NCBI GenBank assembly: GCA_030446625.1
Contig: JAUJMY010000023.1
Location: 1-40,149 of the forward strand
Length of the DNA stretch: 40,149 nucleotides
DNA from: Gaiellaceae bacterium
GTDB taxonomy: Bacteria; Actinomycetota; Thermoleophilia; Gaiellales; Gaiellaceae
Reading direction: 5' to 3'
The position numbers were made by a program, and so were the translations under genes. Below are positions 1-8,721 of this stretch, one piece after another (positions within the stretch are counted from its first letter, which is position 1; each line of letters starts with the position of its first letter). A model generated the notes under the pieces. The model worked only from the letters and a program-made list of their open reading frames with translations, made no database searches and was not told the origin of the DNA.

Positions 1-65
1 CGAGCGGGGCCGCCCCCGCCGCGGCGAGGCCGCCCCGCGCCGCGCGCTCGCGCGCCGACCCGTCG

Positions 66-2777
66 CTACCGGGCGCGGCCTGGCGGCGGCGCGCGCCGCC
101 GCTGCCGCCGGCGCTCGCGCTTCGCCTCGTTTGCCGCCGCCCGCTCCGCGGAGGTGAGCGGCGCGGTGACCGGGACCGGTGCGTCGACGGCAGCCGCGGC
201 CGCCTCCTCCACGACGGCCGCCGCCTCTTCCTTCGACGCGGCCGCCCCGTCCCCGCGCCGCGCGTAGTCCGGCTCGCGCTCCTTCAGCCAGGAGACGAGC
301 GGCGCGGCGATGAAGATCGACGAGTACGCGCCCGAGCCGATGCCGACGAGGAGCGCGAACGCGAAGTCCTTCAGCGTCTCGCCGCCGAACAGGTAGAGCG
401 CCGTGATCGGCAGCAGCGTGATGAACGTCGTCGCGAGAGAGCGGCGGATCGTCTCCGCGAGCGAGACGTTCGCGATCGTCGGGAACGACGCGCGCCGCAT
501 CAGGGGCATGTTCTCGCGCACGCGGTCGAGGATGATGATCGTGTCGTAGATCGAGTAGCCGAGCACCGTGAGGATCGCGGCCACGGTCGCGGTCGACACC
601 TCGCGGTCGAGCAGCGAGTAGATCCCGACTGCGATCAGCACGTCGTGCAGCAGCGCGACGATCGTCGCCAGCGCGAACTTCCACTGGAAGCGGAACGAGA
701 TGTAGAGGACGACGAGGAGGAGCGAGAAGAGGATCGCGTAGACCGCGCTCTCCGCGATCTGCGCCCCGAAGCTGGCGGAGACGGTCGTGGCGCCGAAGTC
801 GCGCGCGCCGACGCTCTCCCCGAGGCTCTCGCGCAGCTCGCCGAGCTCGCGCGCGTCCAGCGCCTCCGCGCGCATGACGAAGTCCGTGTACTTCCCGCCG
901 ACGGGGCGCCCGGCGCCCTGGATCTGCGCGTCGCCCTCGCCGAGCCTGCCGGCCTCGGCGCGAACCTCCTCGAGCTCCGTCGGCTGCGGAGTCGAGAACG
1001 AGACCTTCGTGCCGCCCTCGAAGTCGATGCCGAGGTTCAGCCCCTGAAGCGCCAGCGACCCGGCCGCGATCGCGAGCACGACACCCGAGATCGCGAACCA
1101 GATCCGGCGCTTGCCGACGTAGTCGATCTGCAGCCACTTCGCCGTCTGCTGTCCCTGCGCGCCCATGAACCGCGGACTGTTGAACCAGCGGAAGCCGGAG
1201 AGCAGACCGAGCATCGCGCGCGTCGCGGCGACGGCGGTCACGAGCGACATCACCGTTCCGAGGAGGAGCATCAACGCGAAGCCCTTCACGCCGGCCGTCG
1301 CGAGCGCGAAGAGGACGAGCGCGGTGATCGCGGTGACCGCGTTCGCGTCGAGGATCGTGCTGAAGCCCTTGCCGTAGCCCGCCGCGATCGCGGCGCGGAC
1401 CGATTTGCCGCCGCGCGACTCCTCCTTGATGCGCTCGAAGACGACGATGTTCGCGTCGGCCGCGACCCCGATCGTGAGGATCATGCCCGCGAAGCCCGGC
1501 AGCGTCAGCGTCACGTTGAAGAGCAGGATCATCGCGTACAGGAAGACCGCGTAGATCCCCAGGCCGAGCACGGCGACGAGGCCGAGGAAGCGGTAGAAGA
1601 CGAGCAGGAACAGGGCGACGACCAGCATCCCGGCCACGGCCGCGCGCAGTGCCTGCTGGAGCGAGTCCTCGCCGAGCGTCGCCGAGATCTGCGTCTGCGA
1701 GAGCGTCACGAACTCGACGGGCAGAGCACCCGTCTGGAGGACGAGGGCGATGTTCTTCGCCTCCTCGATCGACTCGATGCCGGTGATCCGCGCGCTGCCG
1801 CCGCCGATCCCGGCCGAGAGCGTCGCGTCGGTGTAGTCGATCTGCGGGAACGACTTGATGTCGCGGTCGAGCACGATCGCGAAGTGCTGCGGCGCGTTCT
1901 GGATCCGGCCGCGCGCCCATTCGTCGGCCGTGATCTTCTGGAACTTCTTCCCACCGTCGTCGGTGAACTCCATCAGCACCTGCGGGCCGCCGCCCTGCGG
2001 GTCGATGTCCTGCCGCGTCCCCTGCAGGCGCAGGTCCTCGCCCGTCATCTGCGGGACGGGGTTGTCCGCCTTCAGGTCGTACTTGAAGAGGTAGTAGAAC
2101 CGCGAGCCCGCGACGTCGCCGGGGCAGATCGGCGCGTCCGCGCCGCAGGTCACGACGACCGTCTTGTTCGGCGTGCCGACGACCTTCTGGTTCTTCGGAA
2201 GCGGCGTTTCGCGCCCCTCGAGGAGCGCGGCGCGCGTCCGGGCCGGCCCCGCGATCAGCTTGCCCGTCTTGCGGTCGAAGAGGTAGAACGGCGAGCTTTC
2301 GCCGTTCCGCTGGGCGAGCGCGCGGGTCGCGGCGCTGTTCAGGAGGTCGAAGAGGCGGTTCTGCGGGACGGGTTGCCCCGTCGCGGAGGCGGACGCGCCG
2401 ACGAGTGACGTCTCGAGGTCGTAGAGCTCGAGCTTCGCCGTCTGACCGATGATCTCCTGGGCGCGGCCGGCGTTGCGGACGCCGGGGAGCGACGCCGCGA
2501 TCTGATCCTCGCCCTGCTTGCGGATCTCCGGCTCCGCGACGCCGAGCCTGTCGACGCGGTCGCGGATGATGTCCAGCGAGCGGTTGAGGTCGGACGCGCG
2601 TAGCGGCCGCCCCTCCGGCGGCACCGCCTTGAGGACGACCTCCAGCCCGCCCTGGAGGTCGAGCCCGAGCACCGGCTTCTTGTGCAGCGGCGATCCGGGA
2701 ACGGCGAGCAGCGCCGCGCCGATCAGCGCGAGCGTGATCAGCGCGACGAGGATGAGGTGGGAGCGTCTTTCGGCCAC
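66..2777 (-). CDS. secDF: Fused protein-export membrane protein SecDF
   Basis: RND-type accessory subunit of the Sec translocon that uses the proton gradient to help pull secreted proteins across the membrane. The 903-aa chain carries both halves. SecD: N-terminal membrane helix, GLDLQGG at about residues 38-44, a periplasmic region to about 370, then a helix bundle with GVAADANIVVFERIKEE near 437. SecF: begins near 550, with GIDFEGGT at about 583 and YSIYDTIIILDRVREN further on. Many bacteria keep secD and secF separate; here they are one frame with no stop between them. The last 60 or so residues are an Ala/Glu then Arg-rich cytoplasmic tail. The GTG start at 2777 lies 19 bp after the yajC stop, so it is probably co-transcribed with yajC and tgt. 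The family assignment is secure; the exact start could shift by a few codons. Confidence 0.96.
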   Translation of the reverse strand: MAERRSHLILVALITLALIGAALLAVPGSPLHKKPVLGLDLQGGLEVVLKAVPPEGRPLRASDLNRSLDIIRDRVDRLGVAEPEIRKQGEDQIAASLPGVRNAGRAQEIIGQTAKLELYDLETSLVGASASATGQPVPQNRLFDLLNSAATRALAQRNGESSPFYLFDRKTGKLIAGPARTRAALLEGRETPLPKNQKVVGTPNKTVVVTCGADAPICPGDVAGSRFYYLFKYDLKADNPVPQMTGEDLRLQGTRQDIDPQGGGPQVLMEFTDDGGKKFQKITADEWARGRIQNAPQHFAIVLDRDIKSFPQIDYTDATLSAGIGGGSARITGIESIEEAKNIALVLQTGALPVEFVTLSQTQISATLGEDSLQQALRAAVAGMLVVALFLLVFYRFLGLVAVLGLGIYAVFLYAMILLFNVTLTLPGFAGMILTIGVAADANIVVFERIKEESRGGKSVRAAIAAGYGKGFSTILDANAVTAITALVLFALATAGVKGFALMLLLGTVMSLVTAVAATRAMLGLLSGFRWFNSPRFMGAQGQQTAKWLQIDYVGKRRIWFAISGVVLAIAAGSLALQGLNLGIDFEGGTKVSFSTPQPTELEEVRAEAGRLGEGDAQIQGAGRPVGGKYTDFVMRAEALDARELGELRESLGESVGARDFGATTVSASFGAQIAESAVYAILFSLLLVVLYISFRFQWKFALATIVALLHDVLIAVGIYSLLDREVSTATVAAILTVLGYSIYDTIIILDRVRENMPLMRRASFPTIANVSLAETIRRSLATTFITLLPITALYLFGGETLKDFAFALLVGIGSGAYSSIFIAAPLVSWLKEREPDYARRGDGAAASKEEAAAVVEEAAAAAVDAPVPVTAPLTSAERAAANEAKRERRRQRRRAPPPGRAR

Positions 2778-2796
2778 GCGAAGCTCGCGCCTAAGG

Positions 2797-3138
2797 TTAC
2801 CGGCGCTCCGTGGCCTCCGGCTCCCCAGTGGCGCCCGCGTCCGCCGCTGCCGCCTCGGCGTCGAGCGGCTCGTGGTCCTCGTACGCGTCCGGCGGGATCA
2901 CCGCTCCGATGGCGCGTTTCGCGATGCGGACCTCGACGTTCGGCGCGATCTCCATCGCGATCTCGTCGTCGCCGATCTCGGTCACGTCGCCGTAGAGCCC
3001 GCCGGCCGTCACCACCTCGTCGCCGGGCTTCAGCGACTCGATCATCCGGTTCTGCGCCTGCATCCGCCGTCGCTGCGGGAGCACGACGAGGAGCCACATC
3101 GTCAGGACGCCGAAGCCGATCAAGATCAGGATGTCCAC
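2797..3138 (-). CDS. yajC: Preprotein translocase subunit YajC
   Basis: Small partner of the SecDF complex, 113 aa. One N-terminal membrane helix (about residues 2-20, hydrophobic, ending in QRRRMQAQNR) is followed by the conserved cytoplasmic YajC core with LKPGDEVVTAGGLYG and IAPNVEVRIAKRAI. The C-terminus is a short acidic, Ala-rich tail. The GTG start at 3138 lies inside the end of tgt (13-bp overlap), which suggests translational coupling, and secDF follows at once. The order tgt-yajC-secDF is common in bacteria and supports the call. Confidence 0.95.
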   Translation of the reverse strand: MDILILIGFGVLTMWLLVVLPQRRRMQAQNRMIESLKPGDEVVTAGGLYGDVTEIGDDEIAMEIAPNVEVRIAKRAIGAVIPPDAYEDHEPLDAEAAAADAGATGEPEATERR

Positions 3139-4256
3139 GTGGCCTCCTCGTGCGCCCGGGCGAGCCGCGCGAGCGCGTCGGCCTTGAAGGCTGCGAACGC
3201 GCCCCGCTCGATCGCCGCGCGCGCGCCGGCGGTGAGTTCGATCAGGAAGCGCAGATTATGCAGGCTGAGCAGGCGCAACCCGAGGAGCTCCTGTTGGTTC
3301 ACGAGGTGGCGGAGGTAGGCGCGCGAGAAGCGCGTGCACGCGGGGCAGCCGCAGCCCTCGTCGACGGGGCGAGGATCGCGCTGGAAGCGGGCGTTGCGGA
3401 GGTTCAGGCGGCCCTGCCACGTGAGCGCCGAGCCGGTGCGCGCGGTGCGGGTCGGCAGGACGCAGTCGAACATGTCCACGCCGCGCTCGATCACCTCCAG
3501 CACGCCCTCCGGGTCGCCGATCCCCATGAGGTAGCGCGGCTGGTCGGGCGGAAGGAGCGGGGCGGCCCACTCGACGGCGTCGAACATCTCGTGGCGGGAC
3601 TCGCCCACGGCGAGGCCGCCGAGCGCGTAGCCGTCGAAGCCGAGCTCGACCAGCTCGGCGATCGAGCGGCGGCGAAGCTCCTCGTCGGCGCCGCCCTGCG
3701 TGATCCCCAACAGGAGCTGCCCCCGCGCACGCCGCTCGTGGCGCTGCCGAGCCGCCCACGACGTCGTCCGCCGGACGGCCTCGGCGAGCTCCGCGCGCGG
3801 AACGCCCGCCGGCGGGCAGATGTCGAGGCACATCGCGACGTCGGAGCCGAGGTTCGCCTGGATCCGCGCTGCGAGCTCGGGCGTGAAGCGGGTCGCGGAG
3901 CCGTCGTAGACGGAGCGGAAGGTGACGCCGTCGTCGTCGACCGCGAGCAGCGTGTCCCGCAGCGAGAAGACCTGGAAGCCGCCGGAGTCGGTGAGAATCG
4001 GCCCGTCCCAGCCCATGAACGCGTGCAGGCCGCCGAGCTCCGCGACCAGCTCGTCGCCGGGGCGGAAGTGGAGGTGGTACGTGTTCCCGAGCACGATCGA
4101 GGCCCCAAGCGCGCGCAGCTCGTCCGGGTCGACGCTCTTGACGGTGCCCTTCGTGCCGACCGGCATGAACGCGGGTGTCGGCACGTCGCCGTGCGCGGTC
4201 CGGAGCACGCCCGCCCGCGCCTCGCCGTCGCGCGCGGTCACGTCGAAGTGCGTCAC
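3126..4256 (-). CDS. tgt: Queuine tRNA-ribosyltransferase (tRNA-guanine transglycosylase)
   Basis: Exchanges guanine-34 in GUN anticodons for the queuosine precursor preQ1. The 376-aa length is normal for bacterial Tgt. Visible hallmarks: TYHLHFRPG, DSGGFQVFSL with the active-site Asp near residue 90, the MGIGDPEGVLEVIERG segment, the nucleophile region DMFDCVLPTRTAR, and the C-terminal zinc site GCGCPACTRFSRAYLRHLV (three Cys and one His). GTG start at 4256, preceded on the minus strand by a GGGAGAGG Shine-Dalgarno-like stretch. It sits 56 bp after queA, the next enzyme of the same pathway, and overlaps yajC by 13 bp. queG, the last step, is encoded separately at 20918-21925. Confidence 0.96.
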   Translation of the reverse strand: MTHFDVTARDGEARAGVLRTAHGDVPTPAFMPVGTKGTVKSVDPDELRALGASIVLGNTYHLHFRPGDELVAELGGLHAFMGWDGPILTDSGGFQVFSLRDTLLAVDDDGVTFRSVYDGSATRFTPELAARIQANLGSDVAMCLDICPPAGVPRAELAEAVRRTTSWAARQRHERRARGQLLLGITQGGADEELRRRSIAELVELGFDGYALGGLAVGESRHEMFDAVEWAAPLLPPDQPRYLMGIGDPEGVLEVIERGVDMFDCVLPTRTARTGSALTWQGRLNLRNARFQRDPRPVDEGCGCPACTRFSRAYLRHLVNQQELLGLRLLSLHNLRFLIELTAGARAAIERGAFAAFKADALARLARAHEEATWTS

Positions 4257-4312
4257 GTCCGCGCCGAGCCTCTCCCGGTGTCAGGCGCCGTCGCGAAGGT
4301 GTGACGGCCGAT

Positions 4313-5251
4313 TCACAGGACGAGCATCGCGTCGCCGAAGGAGTAGAACCGGTACCGCTCCGAGACCGCGAGTCGATACAGCTCTCGCGTCTCCTCCACG
4401 CCCGCGAAGGCCATCACGAGCGCGAGCAGGGTCGAGCGCGGGAGGTGGAAGTTCGTGACGAGCGCGTCCACGCGCCGGAACTCGAACCCGGGCGTCACGA
4501 AGAGCTCCGTACGTCCCTCTAGCGCGGCGCCGCGCGCGAGCGTCTCGAGCACGCGGACGGTCGTCGTTCCGACTGCGAGCACCCGCTCCGCGGCGCGGAT
4601 CCGCTCCCACGCGCGCCGCTCGACCGCGTAGCGCTCCCCGTGGAGCGCGTGCTCGGACAGATCGCGCACGGCGAGCGGCCGGAACGTGTCGAGGCCGACG
4701 TGCAGCGTCACGCGCTCGACGTCGAGGCGCCCGACGAGCTCCGGCGTGAAGTGCAGACCGGCCGTCGGCGCGGCTGCCGATCCCTCCTCCCGCGCGTACA
4801 CCGTCTGGTACCGCTCGGGATCCGCGAGCGGCTCCTTGATGTACGGAGGGAGCGGCGTCTCGCCCGGCGGCTTCTCCTCCAGCCGCAACCGCCAGCGACC
4901 CTCGCCGAGCGGCTCCAGGAGCTCGACCGGCCCGAGGCGATCGCCGGAGCGCAGCCGTCGCGAGGGGCGCGCCAGCCCCTCCCAGACCCCGTTGCCGTCG
5001 AGCCGCTCCACCAGCAGCACCTCGGCGGCGCCTCCGCCGGCGCGCGCGACGCGGATCCGGGCGGGCACGACGCGCGTGTCGTTGACGACGACGAGATGGT
5101 CGAGCTCGTCCGGCAGATCCGCGAACGTGCGGTGGCGGACCTCCCCCGACGCCCGCTCGTAGACGAGCAACCGCGAGGCGTCGCGACGCGCCGCAGGGCG
5201 CTGCGCTACGAGCTCGGGCGGCAGGTCGTAGTCGAGCTCGTCGAGGTTCAT
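4313..5251 (-). CDS. queA: S-adenosylmethionine:tRNA ribosyltransferase-isomerase
   Basis: Transfers and isomerises the ribosyl part of S-adenosylmethionine onto preQ1-modified tRNA to make epoxyqueuosine. 312 aa, somewhat shorter than the roughly 340-350 aa of many QueA proteins, but with the family blocks present: DYDLPPELVAQRP near the start, GLHFTPELVGRL around residue 165, VGTTTVRVLE near 225, TNFHLPRSTLLALVMAFAG near 265 and the closing YRFYSFGDAMLVL. ATG start at 5251. Upstream is the neighbouring plus-strand gene at 5279, so the two share a very short divergent promoter region. First gene of the queA-tgt-yajC-secDF series. Confidence 0.95.
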   Translation of the reverse strand: MNLDELDYDLPPELVAQRPAARRDASRLLVYERASGEVRHRTFADLPDELDHLVVVNDTRVVPARIRVARAGGGAAEVLLVERLDGNGVWEGLARPSRRLRSGDRLGPVELLEPLGEGRWRLRLEEKPPGETPLPPYIKEPLADPERYQTVYAREEGSAAAPTAGLHFTPELVGRLDVERVTLHVGLDTFRPLAVRDLSEHALHGERYAVERRAWERIRAAERVLAVGTTTVRVLETLARGAALEGRTELFVTPGFEFRRVDALVTNFHLPRSTLLALVMAFAGVEETRELYRLAVSERYRFYSFGDAMLVL

Positions 5252-5278
5252 CCGACGCCAACGCTACCGTCGTCACGA
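5252..5278. promoter_or_regulatory. Divergent overlapping -10 hexamers between queA and the 5279 gene
   Basis: The ten bases ACGCTACCGT at 5261-5270 contain TACCGT on the plus strand (8 nt before ATG 5279) and TAGCGT on the minus strand (9 nt before the queA ATG at 5251). The hexamers share two bases, so polymerase binding for the two genes should be mutually exclusive. Inferred from spacing only. Confidence 0.5.
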
Positions 5279-5737
5279 ATGGACGAAGGCGCCATCGAGC
5301 GGGCGACGGTACGGCTCTCGACGGCGTCGGCCGAGCGCGCCGAGCCTGCCGACGTCGAGGCAGCACTCGACCGCGCACGGCTGCAGGTCGAGTCGCTCGC
5401 GCAGGCCGCCGCGCAGCTCGAGGCGACCCTCCCCCGGCAGGTCGGGGACGCCGTTCGCGAGGGCGTGCGCGCGGAGGCGCTTCCCGTCGCGCGGCACACG
5501 GCGGAGCTGCGCGGGCTCCTGAACGCGCTCATCCGCCGCTTCGAGCGGCTCGAGAGCGACCTACTCGCGGAGCGGCACGCGCGCGTCGACGACCTCGGCG
5601 TCCTCGTCGACCTCGTCGTCTCCGGGTGGAGGAGCGTCGACGAGCGGCTGGCGCGGATCGAGCAGGGGCTCGAGTCGCAGAACCGCGCCGTCGTCTACCG
5701 GATGGACGAGCGCCGCGGCTCCGCCGAGAGCGGCTAG
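5279..5737 (+). CDS. Hypothetical small helical protein
   Basis: 152 aa, not recognised. The sequence is Ala/Arg/Glu/Leu-rich and lacks Gly and Pro over long stretches, with heptad-like spacing of Leu and Val (for example LQVESLAQAAAQLEATL and RRFERLESDLLAERHARVDD), so it is probably a mostly helical or coiled-coil cytosolic protein. There is no signal peptide, membrane helix or Cys. Start chosen at ATG 5279 because a TACCGT hexamer lies 8 nt upstream and an upstream extension would run antisense through queA. It ends 6 bp before the UbiA relic on the other strand. The function is unknown; the context gives no strong clue. Confidence 0.6.
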   Translation: MDEGAIERATVRLSTASAERAEPADVEAALDRARLQVESLAQAAAQLEATLPRQVGDAVREGVRAEALPVARHTAELRGLLNALIRRFERLESDLLAERHARVDDLGVLVDLVVSGWRSVDERLARIEQGLESQNRAVVYRMDERRGSAESG

Positions 5738-5743
5738 CCGCTC

Positions 5744-6519
5744 CTACGTCAGCGCGAGGATCGCGCCGCCGAGGCTGGCCAGAGGGCGGCCGTGACGAGG
5801 ATCGGCACGTCGCGGAACAGCACGTTCTCGGGCTCCTCGCCGAGGTCGCGCCGGTGCACGAGCAGCAGGTACCGGAAGATCCCGAAGAGCACGAACGGGA
5901 TCGTCGCCATCATCGCCTGCGAGTGCGCGGTGAACGTGGACAGCGAGTACGCGATCACCGCGGACGCCGCGACGACGCCGACGAGCTGGTCGACGAGCGC
6001 GAGCAGTAGCCCGCGAGCACGGGCCGCCCGGGCTCGCGTCCGCGCCGACGAGCACGAGCTCGCCGCGCCGCGATCACCATCACGTCGACGAGAACGACCC
6101 GCTTCAGGCCGCCGCTGTAGGCGAGCTGGAGCGCGGCGAAGACGGCGAGGAACAGCACGTCCGCGGCGCCCAGGACGCTGACGAGCGCGAACGCCGCCGC
6201 CGCGAGCGCCAAGGCGCGCCCGCGCGCGAGGTCGCCGCGCGCGATCGGCCGGAGCCGCTTGACGGGGTGCAGCCGGTCGGCGTCGACGTCGCGGATGTCG
6301 TTGAGGGGTACGCGGTGCTCGACGCTGCGCAGTAGGCGACGAAAGCCGTGACGGCGTCGACCCAGCGCGCGGCGTCGCCGAGCCTCGCCGCGAAGAGGAT
6401 GCCGGCGAAGAGGAGGAGGTTCTTCGTCCACTGCCGCGGACGCAAGGCGTCGAAGGCTGCGCGGCCGGGCCTGCGGCGCGCCGGCAGCCGACGACGCGTG
6501 CGCGTTCCGGCACCGCCAC
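5744..6519 (-). pseudogene. UbiA-family prenyltransferase, multiply disrupted (decaprenyl-phosphate phosphoribosyltransferase-like)
   Basis: Parts of one UbiA membrane prenyltransferase appear in all three minus frames. ALRPRQWTKNLLLFAGILF lies near 6455-6400. The prenyl-diphosphate/Mg motif LNDIRDVDADRLHPVKR is near 6300, then LAYSGGLKRVVLVDVMVIAA near 6120-6065, then the C-terminal VDQLVGVVAASAVIAY and FRYLLLVHRRDLGEEPEN. Frame changes are needed near 6308 (a G/C run), 6025, 6005 and 5785. Between VIAA and ELVLVGADASPG about 35-40 residues expected in the family are absent, so there is also an internal deletion near 6062. The motif order matches phosphoribosyltransferases of the DprE-pathway type (Rv3806c-like), which attach ribose-5-phosphate to decaprenyl phosphate for cell-wall arabinan. 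The start is unresolved (GTG 6519 is one candidate). Five disruptions in under 800 bp make this either a true pseudogene or a badly assembled stretch. Confidence 0.75.
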
Positions 6520-6537
6520 GAGCGCGATGTAGACGGG

Positions 6538-7921
6538 CTACGCGGACTTCGCCGGGAGGACGAGCTCGAACCTGCTCCCGACGCCCTCTTCCGTCTCGAG
6601 CTCGATCCGGCCGCCGAGCGCGACGGCCAGCTCCCGAGCGATCGCGAGCCCGAGGCCCGTCCCCGAGCCGTCGTGCGAGAAGAACGGGCGGAAGATCCGC
6701 TCCCGCTCGCGGCGCGCGATGCCGGGCCCGGTGTCGGCGACCGCGACCGAGACCGTCCCGTTCGCGGCCGCGAGCTCGAGTCCGATCCGCCCGCCGTCCG
6801 GCGTCCACCGGAACGCGTTCGCGAGCAGGTTCGTGATGATCTGGAGCACGCGGTCGCCGTCCGAGACGATGACCGGCTCCGCGCGCACCTCCTCGCGGTA
6901 GTCGATCGAGCGCCGCCGCGCCTCCTCGCTGAAGGACGTGTACGCGCGGTCGATCAGCCGCTTCATGTCGACCTCCTCCTCGAGCACCGTGAACCGGTGC
7001 GCCTCGAGCTTCGCGAGGTCGAGCACGTCTCCGACCAGCCGCTCGAGCCGCGCCGCCTCCTCCGCGACCACCGCGAGCGACGCCTCGCGCAGCTCCGGGT
7101 CCTCGACCACGCCCTCGCGCAGCGCGGCCACGTGGCCGCGGATCGCCGTGAGCGGCGTGCGCAGCTCGTGCGTCACGGTCATCAGGAAGTTCCGCTCGAG
7201 CTCCTCTGTCCGGCGCAGCCGCGTCGCCATCTCGCGGAAGCGCGTCGCGAGGTGCTCGATCTCGCCTCCGCCGGGCACGCGCGGGACGTCGACGTCGTAG
7301 CGGCCGCGCGCGATCTCGTCCGTCGCCTGCGACAGCTCGAGCACCGGTCGCGTGACGCGCCGCGAGAGGTACCACGCGAGGAAGCCGGCGACGACGATCC
7401 CGCCGAGGAACGCGAGCGCGAGCCGCTCGAAGAGCGTGAGCCAGCGCTCGCGGAGCTCCGTCTTCGGCTCCGCGACGATGAGCGCGCCGAACACGGTCCC
7501 CTCCACCCTGATCGGCGTCGCGACCGCGAGCAGCTCACGGTCCTCCCCCGGCGGCGTGAACTCGAAGGTGATCAACCCGCTGCTCTGCATCACCGCGGTC
7601 GGGACCGCGCTCGGCGGGAGGCGCTCGAGGACCTTCAGGCTCTGCTCCTCCCGGACCGAGGAACTCGACGGGGACGACGCTCGCGAAGAAGATCCGGTCT
7701 CCGGTCGCGCGCTCGAGCGCGGCGGCGGCGCGCGCCGCCGCGCCGGCGCGGCGGCCGTACAGCTGTGCAAGCCCTTCGGCCTCGCGGCGAAGCTCGGCCA
7801 GCGACTGCTCGCGGGCGTAGTCCTGGAAGAGGCGGACGGCGACGAGCGTCGCGACGACGCCGGCGAGCAGGATCCCGGCGAGGAAGAGCGCCGTGAGCCG
7901 GAAGTGCAGGGAGCGGAACAG
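6538..7921 (-). CDS. Two-component sensor histidine kinase (HAMP-HisKA-HATPase), N-terminal frameshift
   Basis: Membrane sensor kinase paired with the regulator just upstream. In the main frame: a second membrane helix LALAFLGGIVVAGFLAWYL, a HAMP domain with SRRVTRPVLELSQATDEIA, phospho-acceptor motif FLMTVTHELRTPLTAIRGH, N box NLLANAFRWTPDGG, G1 box DTGPGIARRERERIF and G2 box GTGLGLAIARELA. The N-terminal helix and the start of the sensor region are in another minus frame, reading LHFRLTALFLAGILLAGVV from about 7910. The join needs a one-base shift at about 7650-7660, where GPG in one frame meets VREEQSLKVLERL in the other. A TGA at 7931-7933 closes the upstream frame and no ATG/GTG/TTG lies between it and 7921, so the true start is not visible. 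Without repair the protein would start around 7770 and lack its first membrane helix. Confidence 0.82.
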
Positions 7922-8014
7922 CGCCCCGCCTCAGCGCTCCCGCCGGCAGCACGCGCCGGTGCCTCGGTCGATGCTCCCGACGCAGAGACTCCGCAGCATC
8001 ACGGGCACGGGCCT

Positions 8015-8719
8015 CTACGCGTTCACTGCATCCCGGGCGGGTGCGACCTTGTAGCCGACACCCCACACGGTGACGATCGGCGACGCGTCGCCGAGCTTCC
8101 TGCGCAGCTGGCGGACGTGCACGTCGACCGTGCGCGTGTCACCGGCGAACGTGTAGCCCCAGACGCGCTCGAGCAGCTGGTCGCGCGTCAGCACGAGGCC
8201 CTTGTGGTCGAGCAGCTCCCAGAGGAGGTCGAACTCCTTCGGCGCGAGCTGTATCTCCTGCTCGCCGACGCGCACCTCGCGGCGGCCAGCGTCGATCACG
8301 AGGTCGCCGTGGCGGAGCTGGGCGGATTCCAGCGAGCGCTTGTCCGGGGCAGCGCGCCGGAGGATCGACTTCACGCGCGCGACGAGCTCGCGCGGGTTGA
8401 ACGGCTTCGTCAGGTAGTCGTCGGCGCCAACCTCGAGGCCGATGATCTTGTCCACGTCCTCGTCGCGGGCGGTCAGCATGAGCACGGGGACGTCCGAGCG
8501 CTGCCGGACCCGCTTGCAAACCTCGATGCCGTCGATGTCCGGCAGCATCAGGTCGAGGATGATCAGCGAGACGTCACCGGCGGCTTTCACGAGCGCGTCC
8601 GCGCCGGTCGCGGCGGTGCGCACCTCGTAGCCGGCGTTCTTGAGGTACAGCGCGACGAACGACGCGATCGAGGTCTCGTCCTCGACCACCAGCACCGTCT
8701 GCGGCTTGCCCTCCGGCAC
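8015..8719 (-). CDS. OmpR/PhoB-family response regulator
   Basis: Transcription factor of a two-component system, 234 aa. Receiver domain: acidic pair in VVEDE near residue 13, phospho-acceptor Asp in LIILDLMLPDIDG near residue 57, Thr in MLTARDED, Lys in YLTKPFNPREL. The C-terminal winged-helix domain (about residues 130-228) includes LAPKEFDLLWELLDHKG, a typical LTRDQLLERVWG and the recognition segment RTVDVHVRQLRRKLGD. GTG start at 8719, 2 bp after the stop of the secreted-protein gene; the cognate kinase follows about 95 bp later. The three 11-bp-spaced hexamers at 9283-9310 upstream of this operon are what an OmpR-class dimer would bind, so self-regulation is plausible but inferred. Confidence 0.93.
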   Translation of the reverse strand: MPEGKPQTVLVVEDETSIASFVALYLKNAGYEVRTAATGADALVKAAGDVSLIILDLMLPDIDGIEVCKRVRQRSDVPVLMLTARDEDVDKIIGLEVGADDYLTKPFNPRELVARVKSILRRAAPDKRSLESAQLRHGDLVIDAGRREVRVGEQEIQLAPKEFDLLWELLDHKGLVLTRDQLLERVWGYTFAGDTRTVDVHVRQLRRKLGDASPIVTVWGVGYKVAPARDAVNA

Positions 8720-8721
8720 GG

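Noticed and set aside
1..65. GC-palindromic start of the window
   Set aside because: It is only GC-rich sequence after the secDF stop; too short and simple to call a terminator.
645..2408. Long open frame antisense to secDF (587 codons, Arg/Glu/Asp-rich)
   Set aside because: It is the mirror of a strongly conserved gene; high GC leaves antisense frames free of stops and the translation has no hydrophobic core or motif.
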